From positions 94,661-158,660 of the forward strand of contig NW_026992307.1 of the NCBI RefSeq assembly GCF_028769735.1: DNA of 64,000 nucleotides. Reading direction: 5' to 3'. Source of the DNA: Zonotrichia leucophrys gambelii. Taxonomy: Eukaryota; Chordata; Aves; Passeriformes; Passerellidae. The notes beneath the pieces are model-generated. The model searched no databases. It saw nothing but the letters and a program-made list of their open reading frames with translations, and was not told the origin of the DNA. This document shows, piece by piece, positions 55,223 through 64,000 of the stretch. The translations under genes were made by a program, and so were the position numbers. Numbering within the stretch: position 1 is the first letter of the stretch; each line of letters begins with the position of its first letter.

Positions 55223-55860
55223 TGTGATAAACGAATTTACCAAATTTAAGAATCGTATAATTATCTTTATTATTATGCAAGCAAGAATAAGCAAGGTTCA
55301 GCGCTGGGCTGCCAGGAGTCCCTGCTCCTCTTAGGCGCGCGCCTTTCCCCCTCTAAAGTTCGCTTTTTATTGTCCCTTTCTTCCGGATTCCTGGATGACA
55401 TGGTCCGTCTTCTGCGCTTGCTCCTCTGGTTGCTAGGGGGTCTTTTTCTGCCTTCTGGTGGTCGTGGGATGAAGGCCCCAAGTCTTCCTCTTTGGCTGCT
55501 TTCCTTATAAGGCATATCTCTAAATTCTACGAGCTAAGCAATTCTTGCAAGGTTAATAATTGTTACCATATGTGACGGTATCTAGTTACAGAGGGTCTCC
55601 TATATCTATGGGGTGGAATTTGCAAACCAAGCAATTCTAGCGAAGTTAGTAATTGTTACCAGATGTAGATGTACCTAGTTACGGGGGGGGGGGGGGGGGT
55701 GTGTTTGTAAACAAAGCAATTCCTACGATGTTAAAGGTTTTACCATATGTGACTGCACATAGGTATACATTACATCCTGCTAAACAAGAGCTGTTTAGCT
55801 ATTGTTTTATAATTTAAATAATCTAGCTATTAATGAACAAACGTATTGCTACTTATTACA
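55223..55860 (-). repeat. 3' LTR of H1
   Basis: 638 bp, TGTGATAAACG to ACTTATTACA on the + strand. It matches 61035-61667 closely; the main difference is a run of G (55683-55699) expanded relative to the other copy. The reversed poly-A region is 'ATCTTTATTATT' near 55262. Confidence 0.95.
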
Positions 55861-55882
55861 ATCCCCCATTTCTCTTTTTACC
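55861..55882 (-). other. Polypurine tract of H1
   Basis: In element orientation AAAAAGAGAAATGGGGGAT ends at the TG of the 3' LTR. Confidence 0.8.
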
Positions 55883-57762
55883 AATTTTGTTCATTAAGTC
55901 TTTTTAGCTCCTTCCTAGCAAGCGCTAAATCGTCTATTTCATCAGTTAAGCTCTGTGCATTAATTATACATGCTAATTTCTTTAGCCTTTTCATCATATT
56001 CCAATTCATAACAAATTGAACTGCTGACAAAATAAATCCTAGTACAATCAGAATTAAAAGAACGACAATGGGATGGCACATACTGTTTAGGACACCTGTG
56101 GCAGTAGGCGTCCATCCGAACAGCGTATCCCACCACCTATAATTGCTATCTTGCTTCACCCTTTCTACTACCTGGTGTATTTTCTCTACATCATGTTGAA
56201 CAGTTACTAGGGTCTTCTGTCCGCTTTTCCTGATTTTCTCAAGAATTTTGATCAGATCCTGATGAAACAATAGTTTTCTCACTAGGGTGAAGTCCATCCC
56301 AATCAGGGTGGGCATTAGCTTGTGAATCAGCGTGTAGTTGGATTGTAATAGGTGGTGAGAGGTAACTGTAGCTTCATAAGTGGTGTCACACCCTGTAATC
56401 TTAGTGAAATTACAAGCACAGAAGTTTGAGTGATTCTTTATATCCACCATAATATTATCTACTAGCACAAAATCACAGAGAGTTCTAAAACATGTGCACC
56501 CATTGCCTATGTATATAAGAACTGTTTTAGAAGCCTCGTTAGGGCGAATCTCAAAACGGCAAATGTTTTGCTCTGTGCCTAAACAGATATCTTGAGCTAT
56601 AATTACATTGCCCTCACAGATGAGCCCCAATTGTTCTCATACAATACAAGATTCCAAGTCAACAGTTTGCCATTTGTCATCAAACTGACGGGCCCATCCT
56701 CTATGTTCTGTAGGATAGAGGACAGCTCCGTCATGGTTTATTCCTAATGCAATGACAGGAAAAATTAGATGTACAGAGGCATTTTGTATGGTCAAGACAA
56801 AGGCAGTGACTGTATTAGAAATAGGGTTATAGATAAAATTCACCAGTTTCCACCAGGATTGGAATTCCCTTTCAAATTCTGTGGCATTGTCCCAGATTAT
56901 TTTCCGAATTTCTGTGGGGAAAGTGCCTTCCTCGCCCTCTCTTATAATTGCAGCAGAGACTGACTGCATCCATAATTGTGCCTGGATACAGCTGAGGGCT
57001 AAGGAGACATTATTTTGTGTGTCACCAAGTGCATCAACCACCAATTTGTGATCGTTCACATTTACTCTTTCCCAATTTGGCAAAATGTTTGATTTGTTTG
57101 AGACACCATGCTGGACTGAATAATATTTGTTGTTGACCAGTTTTTCTGATTATATAAGGTCCTATTTTGAAAATTTTTGGTGTAAGTGTGACCAGTGGTT
57201 TAGGTGAAACGGTGATAATGTGAGGTTTAGTAGTGGTAGATTGTGTTTTAGTATCTATTATGAATTTAAAAGAAAGGCCCTGTGTATCTTTTTCCCAGAG
57301 GCAGACTACCTCTGCCGTGTGAGTTAATGTGAAGTTTTGCCAGCAGTCTCGTGCTGGGTATTCACAATTTATTTGTTTATCCTCCTGACCCATGGAAACA
57401 CTGATTGAGATTGTTAGTATAGTCTGATCCATTAACCATTCGACATCCAATATTAATTTGTTCTCCCACTACTCCTTGAAGCTGCCAAGTTTTCTGCCTC
57501 TTCCATTCGTGTTTGGCGTACGGCAGACCGTCATGCAGAACTAATGTTAGTAAACTCAAACCTGTGGTATTTCCCATAGATCCGGTAAATTGCAAAAAGG
57601 CCTGAGACCAGTCAGGGTCCGTTTGACTAGGATCTTGTTCCCTTTGTAAGGCTCATGGGGGTTTCCCCAGGCAGTCGGGAAGCTCAGGATTATAATGATA
57701 AAAATAGCTCGCCAAGCAGGGCAGGGTCCTAGCAACAAATTTCGTTCACCTTTTATAACCAT
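55878..57762 (-). pseudogene. env: env of H1 (no CXnCC motif), mostly preserved in segments
   Basis: The start at 57762 begins 'MVIKGERNLLLG' and a signal 'AIFIIIILSFPTAWG'. Segments follow in changing frames: 57595-57377, 57450-57034 ('FKIGPYIIRKTG'), 57083-56637 ('VSLALSCIQAQLWMQS') and 56630-55878 (250 codons: 'HSNFCACNF', 'MDFTLVRKLLFHQDL', 'YRWWDTLFGWTPTATG', anchor 'CHPIVVLLILIVLGFIL', tail). About four frame changes or stops separate them, for example a TGA at 56637. It is the same Env type as G1 and unlike that of G2/G3 or K1. Confidence 0.85.
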
Positions 57763-58037
57763 ATCTCTTTTACCTGGAGCATTCCTGTGCTCCGTTCCTG
57801 TTCCTGTGGCCCGTTGCTCTCCCCCACTCCTCCTTACCTCTCTGCCTCGCCTGCCAGCCCAGGTGCATCAGTCTGCAGGGGTCATTATCTTCTCGGCAGC
57901 AGGGGTAGTCTTCAGGGGGTGCGTTATTTGGGCTATCCCTTTGACTCCTGCCCCCACTCCTAAGGGCAGGCTGCCAGGCCTCCAGGCAAAGGATCTCTCT
58001 GATTTTATGGCAGACTCTCTGCCATTCCTAGCGAGCT

Positions 58038-58571
58038 TTACAGGGCCTGAGTCTCACTGTCTGGGTTTTTCCTCCGAGCCTTACGGGCTCGTTTCTTATA
58101 TATTCGGAAGTAGCGACATACAGTGCTATCCCAATTTCGGGGCTCAACTTGCCACTCTATGGGGACATGAATCTTTTTCCCTACACAGACCTGGTCTAAT
58201 ATCACACTCTGATTTTGGCAGATGATCCTATATGATTGGTGTTGTATTGTCCAGGCCAGGGCCCAATGTCTCCTCTGCTCTGTATTTTCAATTAATGCTA
58301 TTGCTTCCCTATAAGGGATTTCTCTTTGTCCTGGGGCTGTTACAAATTTCCTCAGGGCCGTGTGAGGGTTTTCCCTCCTTCAATCCCAATCACAAATATG
58401 GCACCAGATACCCCCACCTAATTGTGATTGGAAAACCCACCATTTGAGCCTACATCCCCCACAAAATATTTTTATCCATGCCCTACAGTTGGGATCACCA
58501 CATTTAATGCGCCCAGGTCTGTTAGACAGTGGCCGTCTTGCCTCAACAAAGACCTCAGCCACTGATATCAT
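58038..58571 (-). pseudogene. Cysteine-rich open frame between gag and env of H1
   Basis: 178 codons, with one internal TGA (58380-58382) and a TAA at 58038. It contains 'RIKCGDPNCRAWIKIFCGGC', 'GIWCHICDWD', later 'IHVPIEWQVEPRNWDSTV' and a basic end 'YKKRARKARRKNP'. The 'VP(I/V)EW ... W(D/E)(S/T)TV' core and the CxxC pairs are shared with 17880-18490 of G2. It follows the gag stop directly because pol is deleted, and ends about 275 bp before env. I do not recognise a family. Its true start may lie in deleted DNA. Confidence 0.55.
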
Positions 58572-59502
58572 TCATCCCACGTGTGCCAAATATAAGGACA
58601 CTTCAGTTCCTTTTCCACCACAGTAGTAGCACACCGTTCCTTCTCTTCCGCCAGCTGGGGGCCCTCCTAAATCCCGGGGACCCCTCCTCATGTCATTTCT
58701 TTCCCGTGGCAGAGGGTTGTTTCGCTGTCCCTCCCTGACTGCTGCCACCATCATCCGAACTTGCCTTTTATGTGCCTCTTCCTCCCGTCTAACATATACT
58801 TTCTGAGCCTCCCTAAGCAATTCATCAAGTCCTCTGTCCTGCCAATCCTCTAACTTTTCTAATTTCTTTCGAACATCTTCCCATGATTTAGCTACAAACT
58901 GTGTTTTCAGGAGTGCTTGCCCCATAGGTGTCTCTGGATCCACCCCTGAGTATAACTGAAAACTTTTCCTTAATCTCTCCAGCCATTCAGTGGGGGTCTC
59001 ATCCTTTCCTTGGCACTCTCTGAATGCCTTGCTTGTATTTTGTCCCCGAGGCACAGCCTCTCGTATGCCCTGGATTATGATGGTTCTTAAGTCCTGCATA
59101 TGACCACGATGGTTGGGGTCCTGATTATTCCAATTGGGATTTTGCAAGGGCCATTTGACATCAGCCACAGGACCTTGAACATGCTGGGCATCCCAAATTC
59201 TCATTCCTGCCCTTCTAATTATCCCTCTCTCCTCTGTTGTAAATAGTATGCCTAGAATGGACTGTATCTCTACCCAAGTATATATATTTGGTCCCAGGAA
59301 CTGATCCACCCTTTCTGCTACTCCTATAGGGTCTGCTAATAATTTTCCCATCTTTTTCTTAAACTCACGGACATCTCCTGAGTTTAAGGGGACAGTGACA
59401 AACCCCATCCCAGCTTGAGGTCCCCCTAATGCTATTTCCCTAAGAGGAAACTGTCCGGTTTTCTCGGCTGTTTGAGGGGCCTGGAAAGGCCCGAGGTGGC
59501 CT
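58572..59502 (-). pseudogene. gag: gag capsid and nucleocapsid start of H1
   Basis: The frame is open from the inserted LTR to 58572. It contains 'FKKKMGKLLADPIGVAERVD', 'FLGPNIYTWVEIQSILGILF', 'IIIQGIREAVPRGQN', the major homology region 'CQGKDETPTEWLERLRKSFQ' and 'LEKLEDWQDRGLDELLREAQ'. It then reads 'VCYYCGGKG', the first half of a zinc knuckle, and is cut there by the deletion that removed pol. About 310 codons without a stop make this one of the best preserved capsids here. The N-terminal 100 codons of the frame come from LTR sequence. Confidence 0.85.
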
Positions 59503-60062
59503 TGGGGCAGCCCGCGTATCGAAGGACGAGAAGAGGCTTCAGTTCTTCTTTCGGTTTTTATGTTTATTAATTGTTTATCTAAAAGATGTTCTTTCAGCTG
59601 AACAGAGATCTGCTCAGCAGTCAGCCATGAGCACACTGTGTCGTCCTCCGGACCGCCACGTATCTTTATACCCATTGTTACGTGTACAATATTTATCATT
59701 TTTCCCCAATACCATTTATTCTTATAACTCGGTGCACTCTCAGTAATAACCAATCCAAAGGTGCCACCGTGGCCAAAGAAGATGGAGGAGAAGAGGAAGA
59801 AGAAGAAGGACAGGACACACCCCAATTCCTCCATCTTACTCCTCTAAACCCCCCTGTACATAAATCCTAAACCCTGTGTCTCACCCTCTAATTAACTAAT
59901 CCCTTCACCATTCACCCTGGTGAAGCCCTCATCCTTGTCGTCTCCTGTGTAGGACCAAAGTCCAGCCACCAGACACTTCTGGCAACATTCCAGGACTCCC
60001 GAGCCCCCCCAAGGTGGTCTCGGTGGCTCAGCACCTCAGGACTGAGATCTTGAGATCCGACA
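59503..60062 (-). mobile_element. Solo LTR family W in H1 gag
   Basis: Begins TGGGGCAGCCCGCG and ends GATCCGACA on the + strand. It parallels 61912-62489 (shared 'GTTTATTAATTG'-type reversed poly-A, 'ACCAATCC', 'GAAGAAGGACA', 'CTTCTGGCAACATTCCAGGA'). It splits gag between the proline-rich domain and capsid. I found no exact TSD. Confidence 0.8.
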
Positions 60063-60656
60063 GGAAACAACCCACTGTTCTCTCCTTCCTCAATTACTGT
60101 CCTCATCTGACTCTGAGTACGCCTCCTGTAATCCGGGGAGTCTGTGACCTGCTGTTTGTCAGGGGCTGATGCCGGAGGAATGTTTGGGAGGGATACAGGG
60201 GGGGTGGGGCTGGTGGTGGTATATATGGGGGAGGATAAATAGGAATCTCTTCCTCCACTCGGGACTTTTTCTTTCTATCTTCTCCCCCTTGGCTTCCCTT
60301 AAGGGGGAGCAATCTAGTTATTTGCTCATTACTTCCTACCAACCACAATTTAGCATAAGCACTCTCCTCCAGGTTTTCTGGCTCTTTGGAATTCACATAG
60401 ATGTTCAGGGCTTGACAGACCCAGTCCTCGGAGGATCCAAAAACGGGCCAGTATATATTTCCTGAGTCCCGTTTCTTACCCCCCCCCCCCATACTACCAT
60501 GCAATAATTTATCATTTTTGCTTTATCCTTCCCCTTTCTGGAGGGAAAATCATCCCAATACTTAATCATTAATCCTAACGGACTATCCTTAGGTATTGGG
60601 GGTAACCGGGGGCCCTCCCCCATAGGGTCAGAAGGCTTGCTTTCCTTCTGCCCCAT
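60063..60656 (-). pseudogene. gag: gag matrix and proline-rich domain of H1
   Basis: The start codon at 60656-60654 gives 'MGQKESKPSD', a myristoylation-type N-terminus, then 'DSPLGLMIKYWDDFPSRKGK'. A run of C at 60480-60490 causes a frame change. The next frame (60504-60103) holds 'IYWPVFGSSEDWVCQALNIY' and the late-domain region 'IYPPPYIPPPAPPP'. The upstream in-frame ATG at 60692 only adds codons of a CA repeat, so the MGQ start is preferred. Confidence 0.85.
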
Positions 60657-61013
60657 CTTCCAAGGCACCTCCACGCACACACACACACACACACCCCCCT
60701 CGGTCGTGGCTCGCTCCCTCGCGGGTTACGAGAAACGCACTACTAGAGGGTCCCTCTTGCCTCGTCCTCAGTTGGACGTCTCATTCACTGTGCCCTGGGA
60801 TTCCAACCCCAACCGAGCGGTTCACCCGTATACTCACGCGTCCTGCGTCTTCGCTCGGATCTTCGTGCACAAAGTTTACAGGGTTACCGGTGTTTCCTTG
60901 CTTATTCTCGAATTTAGGTTCATCAGTCCAGAGGGGGGGTCGGTTGAGAAGATCAGGGCCACCAAAGGGGTGGGGCCGCCCCCCCCGAATTCTCAAACCA
61001 ACCCTGTCTCTAG
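60657..61013 (-). other. Leader of H1 with a (CA)n tract
   Basis: About 357 bp between primer site and gag. A (CA)n microsatellite (60673-60693) lies just before the gag start. The rest is the likely packaging region; no frame is expected. Confidence 0.6.
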
Positions 61014-61031
61014 ATCCGAGTCACGGCACCA
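61014..61031 (-). other. Primer-binding site of H1, tRNA-His type
   Basis: The + strand reads ATCCGAGTCACGGCACCA, exactly the form of a vertebrate tRNA-His 3' end with CCA, so the element strand is TGGTGCCGTGACTCGGAT. It stands three bases from the LTR. HERV-H-like class I elements use the same primer. Confidence 0.9.
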
Positions 61032-61034
61032 AAT

Positions 61035-61667
61035 TGTGATAAGCGAATTGGCCAAATTTAAGAATCGTATAATTATCTTTATTATTATGCAAGCAAGAAT
61101 AAGCAAGGTTCAGCGCTGGGCTGCCAGGAGTCCCTGCTCCTCTTAGGCGCGCGCCTTTCCCCCTCTAAAGTTCGCTTTTTATTGTCCCTTTCTTCCGGAT
61201 TCCTAGATGACGTGGTCCGTCTTCTGCGCTTGCTCCTCTGGTTGCTAGGGGGTCTTTTTCTGCCTTCTGGTGGTCGTGGGATGAAGGCCCCCAAGTCTTC
61301 CTCTTTGGCCACTTTCTTTATAAGGCGTATCTATAAGTCTAAATTCTACAAGCTAAGCAATTCTTGCAAGGCTAGTAATTGTTACCAGATGTGGTGGTAT
61401 CTAGTTACAGAGGGTCTCCTATATCTATGGGGTGGAATTTGCAAACCAAGCAATTCTAGCGAAGTTAGTAATTGTTACCAGATGTAGCTGTACCTAGTTA
61501 CGGGGGGGGGTTTGTAAACAAAGCAATTCCTACGATGTTAAAGGTTTTACCATATGTGACTGCACATAGGTATACATTACATCCTGCTAAACAAGAGCTG
61601 TTTAGCTATTGTTTTATAATTTAAATAATCTAGCTATTAATGAACAAACGTATTACTACTTATTACA
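61035..61667 (-). repeat. 5' LTR of H1
   Basis: 633 bp, TGTGATAAGCG to ACTTATTACA on the + strand; close copy of the 3' LTR with the G run only 10 long (61502-61511). Confidence 0.95.
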
Positions 61668-61911
61668 GGGGGAGAGCATGGTGAGCACCCCCGGCTCTGA
61701 AGGAAGGGAGAGGGGGTACAGGGTGAACTGCTTAACCTCTGCCTGCGAGGTGGTATCTGCAGGAAGCACTGCAGAGCCCAGCGGCTCTCTGGTATGCAAG
61801 GCACATACCTCTGTTACCTTATCAGCGCAATTAGCGTATGAAGAGGAAAGGTCTGTTAGTGTGTGCCCGGTGCTGCTGTTTGTCTCTGCCGGGACGCGCG
61901 TAGGATGGCAC
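61668..61911 (-). pseudogene. gag: gag segment of K1 between H1 and an LTR
   Basis: The minus frame reads 'RVPAETNSSTGHTLTDLSSS' and 'VLPADTTSQAEVKQFTLYPL', an acidic-polar linker after matrix. It continues left across H1 into the proline-rich domain. No stop in this stretch. Confidence 0.5.
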
Positions 61912-62489
61912 TGGGACAGCCCGCGCTTCAAAGGACGAGTCTGGACTCTTCAGATTTTCAGTCTTCTAATTGTTTATTATTTCTTATCTATAAAATTTTC
62001 TTTCTGCCTTACAGAGGTCTGACCAGCAAGGCAGCCAAGGGCACTCTGACCTCCCACTGGACGGTCATCTCCTTTTATACTAAAAACTACCTACATCATA
62101 TTCACCTTTATTTCCCAATACCCTTCACCCATATTAGCAAGTGCACCTTCACCAAGGACCAATCCCAAAGTGCCAACATCACCACAGAAAATGGATGACA
62201 AGAAGAAGAAAGAAGAAGGACAATACATGCCCTGATCCCTCCATCTTGTCTCCATAACCCCCCTGTACCAGAACCGTAAAATCTATATTTCACCCTGTAA
62301 GTACATCATTCTTACACCATTTATTCCCAAGTGACTCTCATGTCCTCAAACACGTGGCACATCCCTCGAAGGGTCAAAGTCAAGCCACCAGGTACTTCTG
62401 GCAACATTCCAGGATTTCTGAGCCCCCCCCCCCCCCAAGGGTTGTCTCAGTAACTCTGGACATCCGGAGTGATGTGCTGAGTTCCCACA
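61912..62489 (-). mobile_element. LTR family W, second copy, in K1 gag
   Basis: Begins TGGGACAGCCCGCG and ends GTTCCCACA. Same block order as 59503-60062, with a run of C (62425-62439). It interrupts K1 gag between matrix and linker. No TSD read. Confidence 0.8.
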
Positions 62490-62783
62490 AGTGTGAAGCT
62501 TTTTTCTGAGTTAGATTTTTCAACAGTCTTTGTTATTATATGAAATAAAGGTAAGAAGTTAGTAACTGAAAAGTCCTGTTTGGTTTGAGACATATAAATA
62601 GTGTTTCCAACCCTATCCCAGAAAGAATTTTCAGTAATCGTGGTCTTATTAGTTTCAGGGAATTGCGCAACAATCCAACTTACAAATTTTTTAAGTCTTT
62701 TTTGGCAGACTACCTTTAGAAAAAGAGAAATTATTAACAGATAAGGGTTCTACAATGGTTAAATATAACTCTCTCTCAAGTGT
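62490..62783 (-). pseudogene. gag: gag matrix of K1
   Basis: One minus frame gives 'LKKFVSWIVAQFPETNKTTI', 'FWDRVGNTIYMSQ' and 'FLPLFHIITKTVEKS', a betaretrovirus-like matrix core (helical, with the W..VG block). The preceding residues are in another frame ('LYLTIVEPLSVNNFSF'). It is cut by LTR family Y at 62784. Confidence 0.65.
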
Positions 62784-63439
62784 GGTGTCCAGGTTTAGAG
62801 CAAGTTTGGGGAAGAATCCCCCCAAAGGAGCTCCGGTGGGAAAAGCAGATCCAATCGGCCCCTCCCCCCTCAACTGGTCCGGGAGGAAAGAAAAATACCT
62901 CCTTGGAGAAAGGTGGAAAAAAACCCCCTGTTTATTAAACAATAAGACCAAAACAGTATCAAAACAATGAGACCCCTTGCCACTCTAAAAGAGATGACAA
63001 ACTGAGAAAACCCCGGGTTCAAGCAGCAGCTCACTCAGTCTCTGATCAGTCTCTCGGTGCTGGAATTGTCGCAGGCCAGGGCCGGCCCAGTGGGCCTCAG
63101 CTGCAGCTGCCGGTGCTCTCCTGGGTGTTCAGTCCAGAGCAGTTCCAAGAGGTCCAAAGAAAAGGGGAAAAAAACAGTCCAGGGAACTTCTTTGCCTCAG
63201 CTAGCTAACACTAACTAAAAAGCAAAAGAAGAGCTCTCTGTCCCGCTGTCTGTCTGCAGACAACACAGTCAGGAGCAGGAATGTGGAGGAGTGAGTGCAG
63301 TATCTGAAAACAAACTGCGCGCTTCTTCTCTCTCCCCCTTCACTCTCTGTAACACTCTTAAAGGTACAAAACTTATTATTATTCAACATAAACAGAATGA
63401 GACGATTGGGGATAAAAGCATCATATAGTCAACCCAGGA
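62784..63439 (-). mobile_element. LTR family Y, full copy, in K1 gag/leader
   Basis: TGTCCAGGTTTAG to CAACCCAGGACA; the ends form an inverted repeat. The reversed poly-A 'CTGTTTATTAAAC' near 62928 sets minus orientation. Partial relatives are at 15468-15875 and, in opposite orientation, at 45595-45756. Confidence 0.85.
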
Positions 63440-63810
63440 CATGTGGTTAGTTTTAGGGAGCTTAAACAAGTATCTATTTTTTTAATTTAAGCCCTTTCCA
63501 CAGAAAAACGAGAAAAAAAACAGAAAAAAAACAAAAAAGGTTTTTAAGAGCTCCCAAAGGTATGTGCACAATACTTATGTCCTTCGGGGTTGGGGGTCTG
63601 TGGAAGGGGGTCTGTTGCTCAATTCTCCTTGAATGTTATCTCGTCCAGATGTATGTGTTGAGGGTCAAATTGAGCCTTCCGCAGAGAGGATTTTCTAAAA
63701 CGAAAAGTCCTTTTGCAGAAGGAGCGGATTCCCAAACAGGCAATAACAGGAAAACTGTGAGAAGGGTCCGATGCTCTGGCGGCGTTTCACCCCTCGGGGG
63801 GGGTCCGACG
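63440..63810 (-). other. Leader and gag start region of K1
   Basis: About 370 bp between primer site and the LTR insertion. A-rich and C-rich on the element strand in places. The gag start codon should lie at or near its left end but cannot be set. Confidence 0.5.
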
Positions 63811-63827
63811 ACTACGTTGGGCAGCCA
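63811..63827 (-). other. Primer-binding site of K1, lysine type
   Basis: Element strand TGGCTGCCCAACGTAGT, two bases after the LTR. It fits the tRNA-Lys(1,2) site of betaretroviruses (TGGCGCCCAACGTGGGG) with one extra base and one or two changes. Confidence 0.75.
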
Positions 63828-63829
63828 CT

Positions 63830-64000
63830 TAATGAGCCTTAATTGGTTTTATCCTAGGGCAAGCTGTTACATCTCCAGAGCTCAGCCCCCAAGGGGACTG
63901 AGTGCCAGAGGCCAGCTGGCTCAGACCAAGGCCGCCGGTCAGACCCTAGCAAGCAGGGGGATATTCTGCTCTTATAGTGATTAGGCAGCTCTTATGATTT
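63830..64000 (-). repeat. 5' LTR of K1, cut by the window edge
   Basis: Matches the first 170 bp of the 3' LTR at 45757 with roughly eight to ten differences by eye. The remaining part lies beyond the window. Confidence 0.9.

Larger units (their letters stand above)
55223..61667 (-). mobile_element. Gamma-like provirus H1 with tRNA-His primer site, pol deleted
   Basis: LTRs at 55223-55860 and 61035-61667 enclose leader, gag, a cysteine-rich frame and env in minus orientation. A G run flanks both ends (GGGGGG left, GGGGG right), consistent with a short TSD. Integrase, RT and protease are absent: gag is followed within 100 bp by the cysteine-rich frame. H1 lies in K1 gag, so it is younger than K1. 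Confidence 0.9.
45757..64000 (-). mobile_element. Betaretrovirus-like provirus K1, host of a nested stack
   Basis: In minus orientation: 5' LTR (63830 to past the edge), Lys-type primer site, leader, gag, dUTPase-like domain, protease, RT, RNase H, integrase, env, 3' LTR (45757-47637). Order, primer site and pol wording are those of betaretrovirus-like (class II) ERVs, while Env is of the CX6CC type. Inserted elements account for nearly half the span: 46208-47523, 50903-51599, 55223-61667, 61912-62489 and 62784-63439. Confidence 0.85.

Noticed and set aside
54575..55334. Gly-rich plus-strand frames up to 196 codons
   Set aside because: The minus strand is K1 gag; the G-rich plus strand simply lacks stop codons, and the last frame runs into an LTR.
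61014..61031. tRNA-His 3' end as a possible tRNA gene
   Set aside because: Only 18 bases match, CCA is included (not encoded in nuclear tRNA genes), and the place next to an LTR shows it is a primer-binding site.

Overview
The window is vertebrate DNA, most probably from a songbird (passerine), and consists almost entirely of endogenous retroviruses (ERVs), their LTRs and CR1 LINE pieces. I found no host single-copy gene, rRNA, tRNA gene or CRISPR array. The bird assignment rests on two CR1 fragments with typical body and 3' ends, on an ERV-L-type provirus, and on the mix of gamma- and beta-like proviruses. Such packing, with nested insertions and little unique DNA, resembles an avian W chromosome or other heterochromatin; that placement is inference. 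Element names below (G0-G4, L1, N1, P1, K1, H1; LTR families V to Z) are local labels only.

Layout. 1-1320: env scrap and a minus-strand gamma-like remnant G0. 1321-3894: LTR-like and simple-repeat DNA. 3895-7478: minus-strand gamma-like provirus G1 (env, integrase, RNase H). 8075-13090: minus-strand ERV-L provirus L1 (gag, protease, RT, RNase H), broken by several LTRs, two of them with clear target-site duplications (TSDs). 14661-22222: plus-strand gamma-like provirus G2 with both LTRs, a deleted gag-pol centre, integrase, a cysteine-rich open frame and env. 22395-25807: LTRs, CR1, a (TTCC)n tract. 25822-28416: complete small non-autonomous provirus N1 (two LTRs, PBS, gag fragment, PPT, 6-bp TSD). 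28741-33737: inverted pair P1, two gag-plus-LTR arms facing each other around about 600 bp. 33738-41371: plus-strand gamma-like provirus G3 with gag, pol, env and 3' LTR. 41372-42906: 5'-truncated CR1. 43177-45370: 5' part of gamma-like G4. 45757-64000: minus-strand betaretrovirus-like provirus K1, whose 3' LTR is at 45757-47637 and whose 5' LTR runs off the right edge.

K1 is the host of a stack of later insertions: a 1.3-kb LTR in its own 3' LTR, a solo LTR in pol, a tRNA-His-primed gamma-like provirus H1 (55223-61667, itself carrying a solo LTR) in gag, and two more LTRs in the gag and leader. Nearly every viral gene carries stops, frameshifts or deletions, so none is expected to be functional as a virus; the longest well-preserved frames are the K1 Env transmembrane subunit, parts of K1 pol, and the H1 capsid. 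The most unusual items are the inverted provirus pair, the gag-only provirus N1, and a cysteine-rich open frame lying between pol and env in G2 and between gag and env in pol-less H1.
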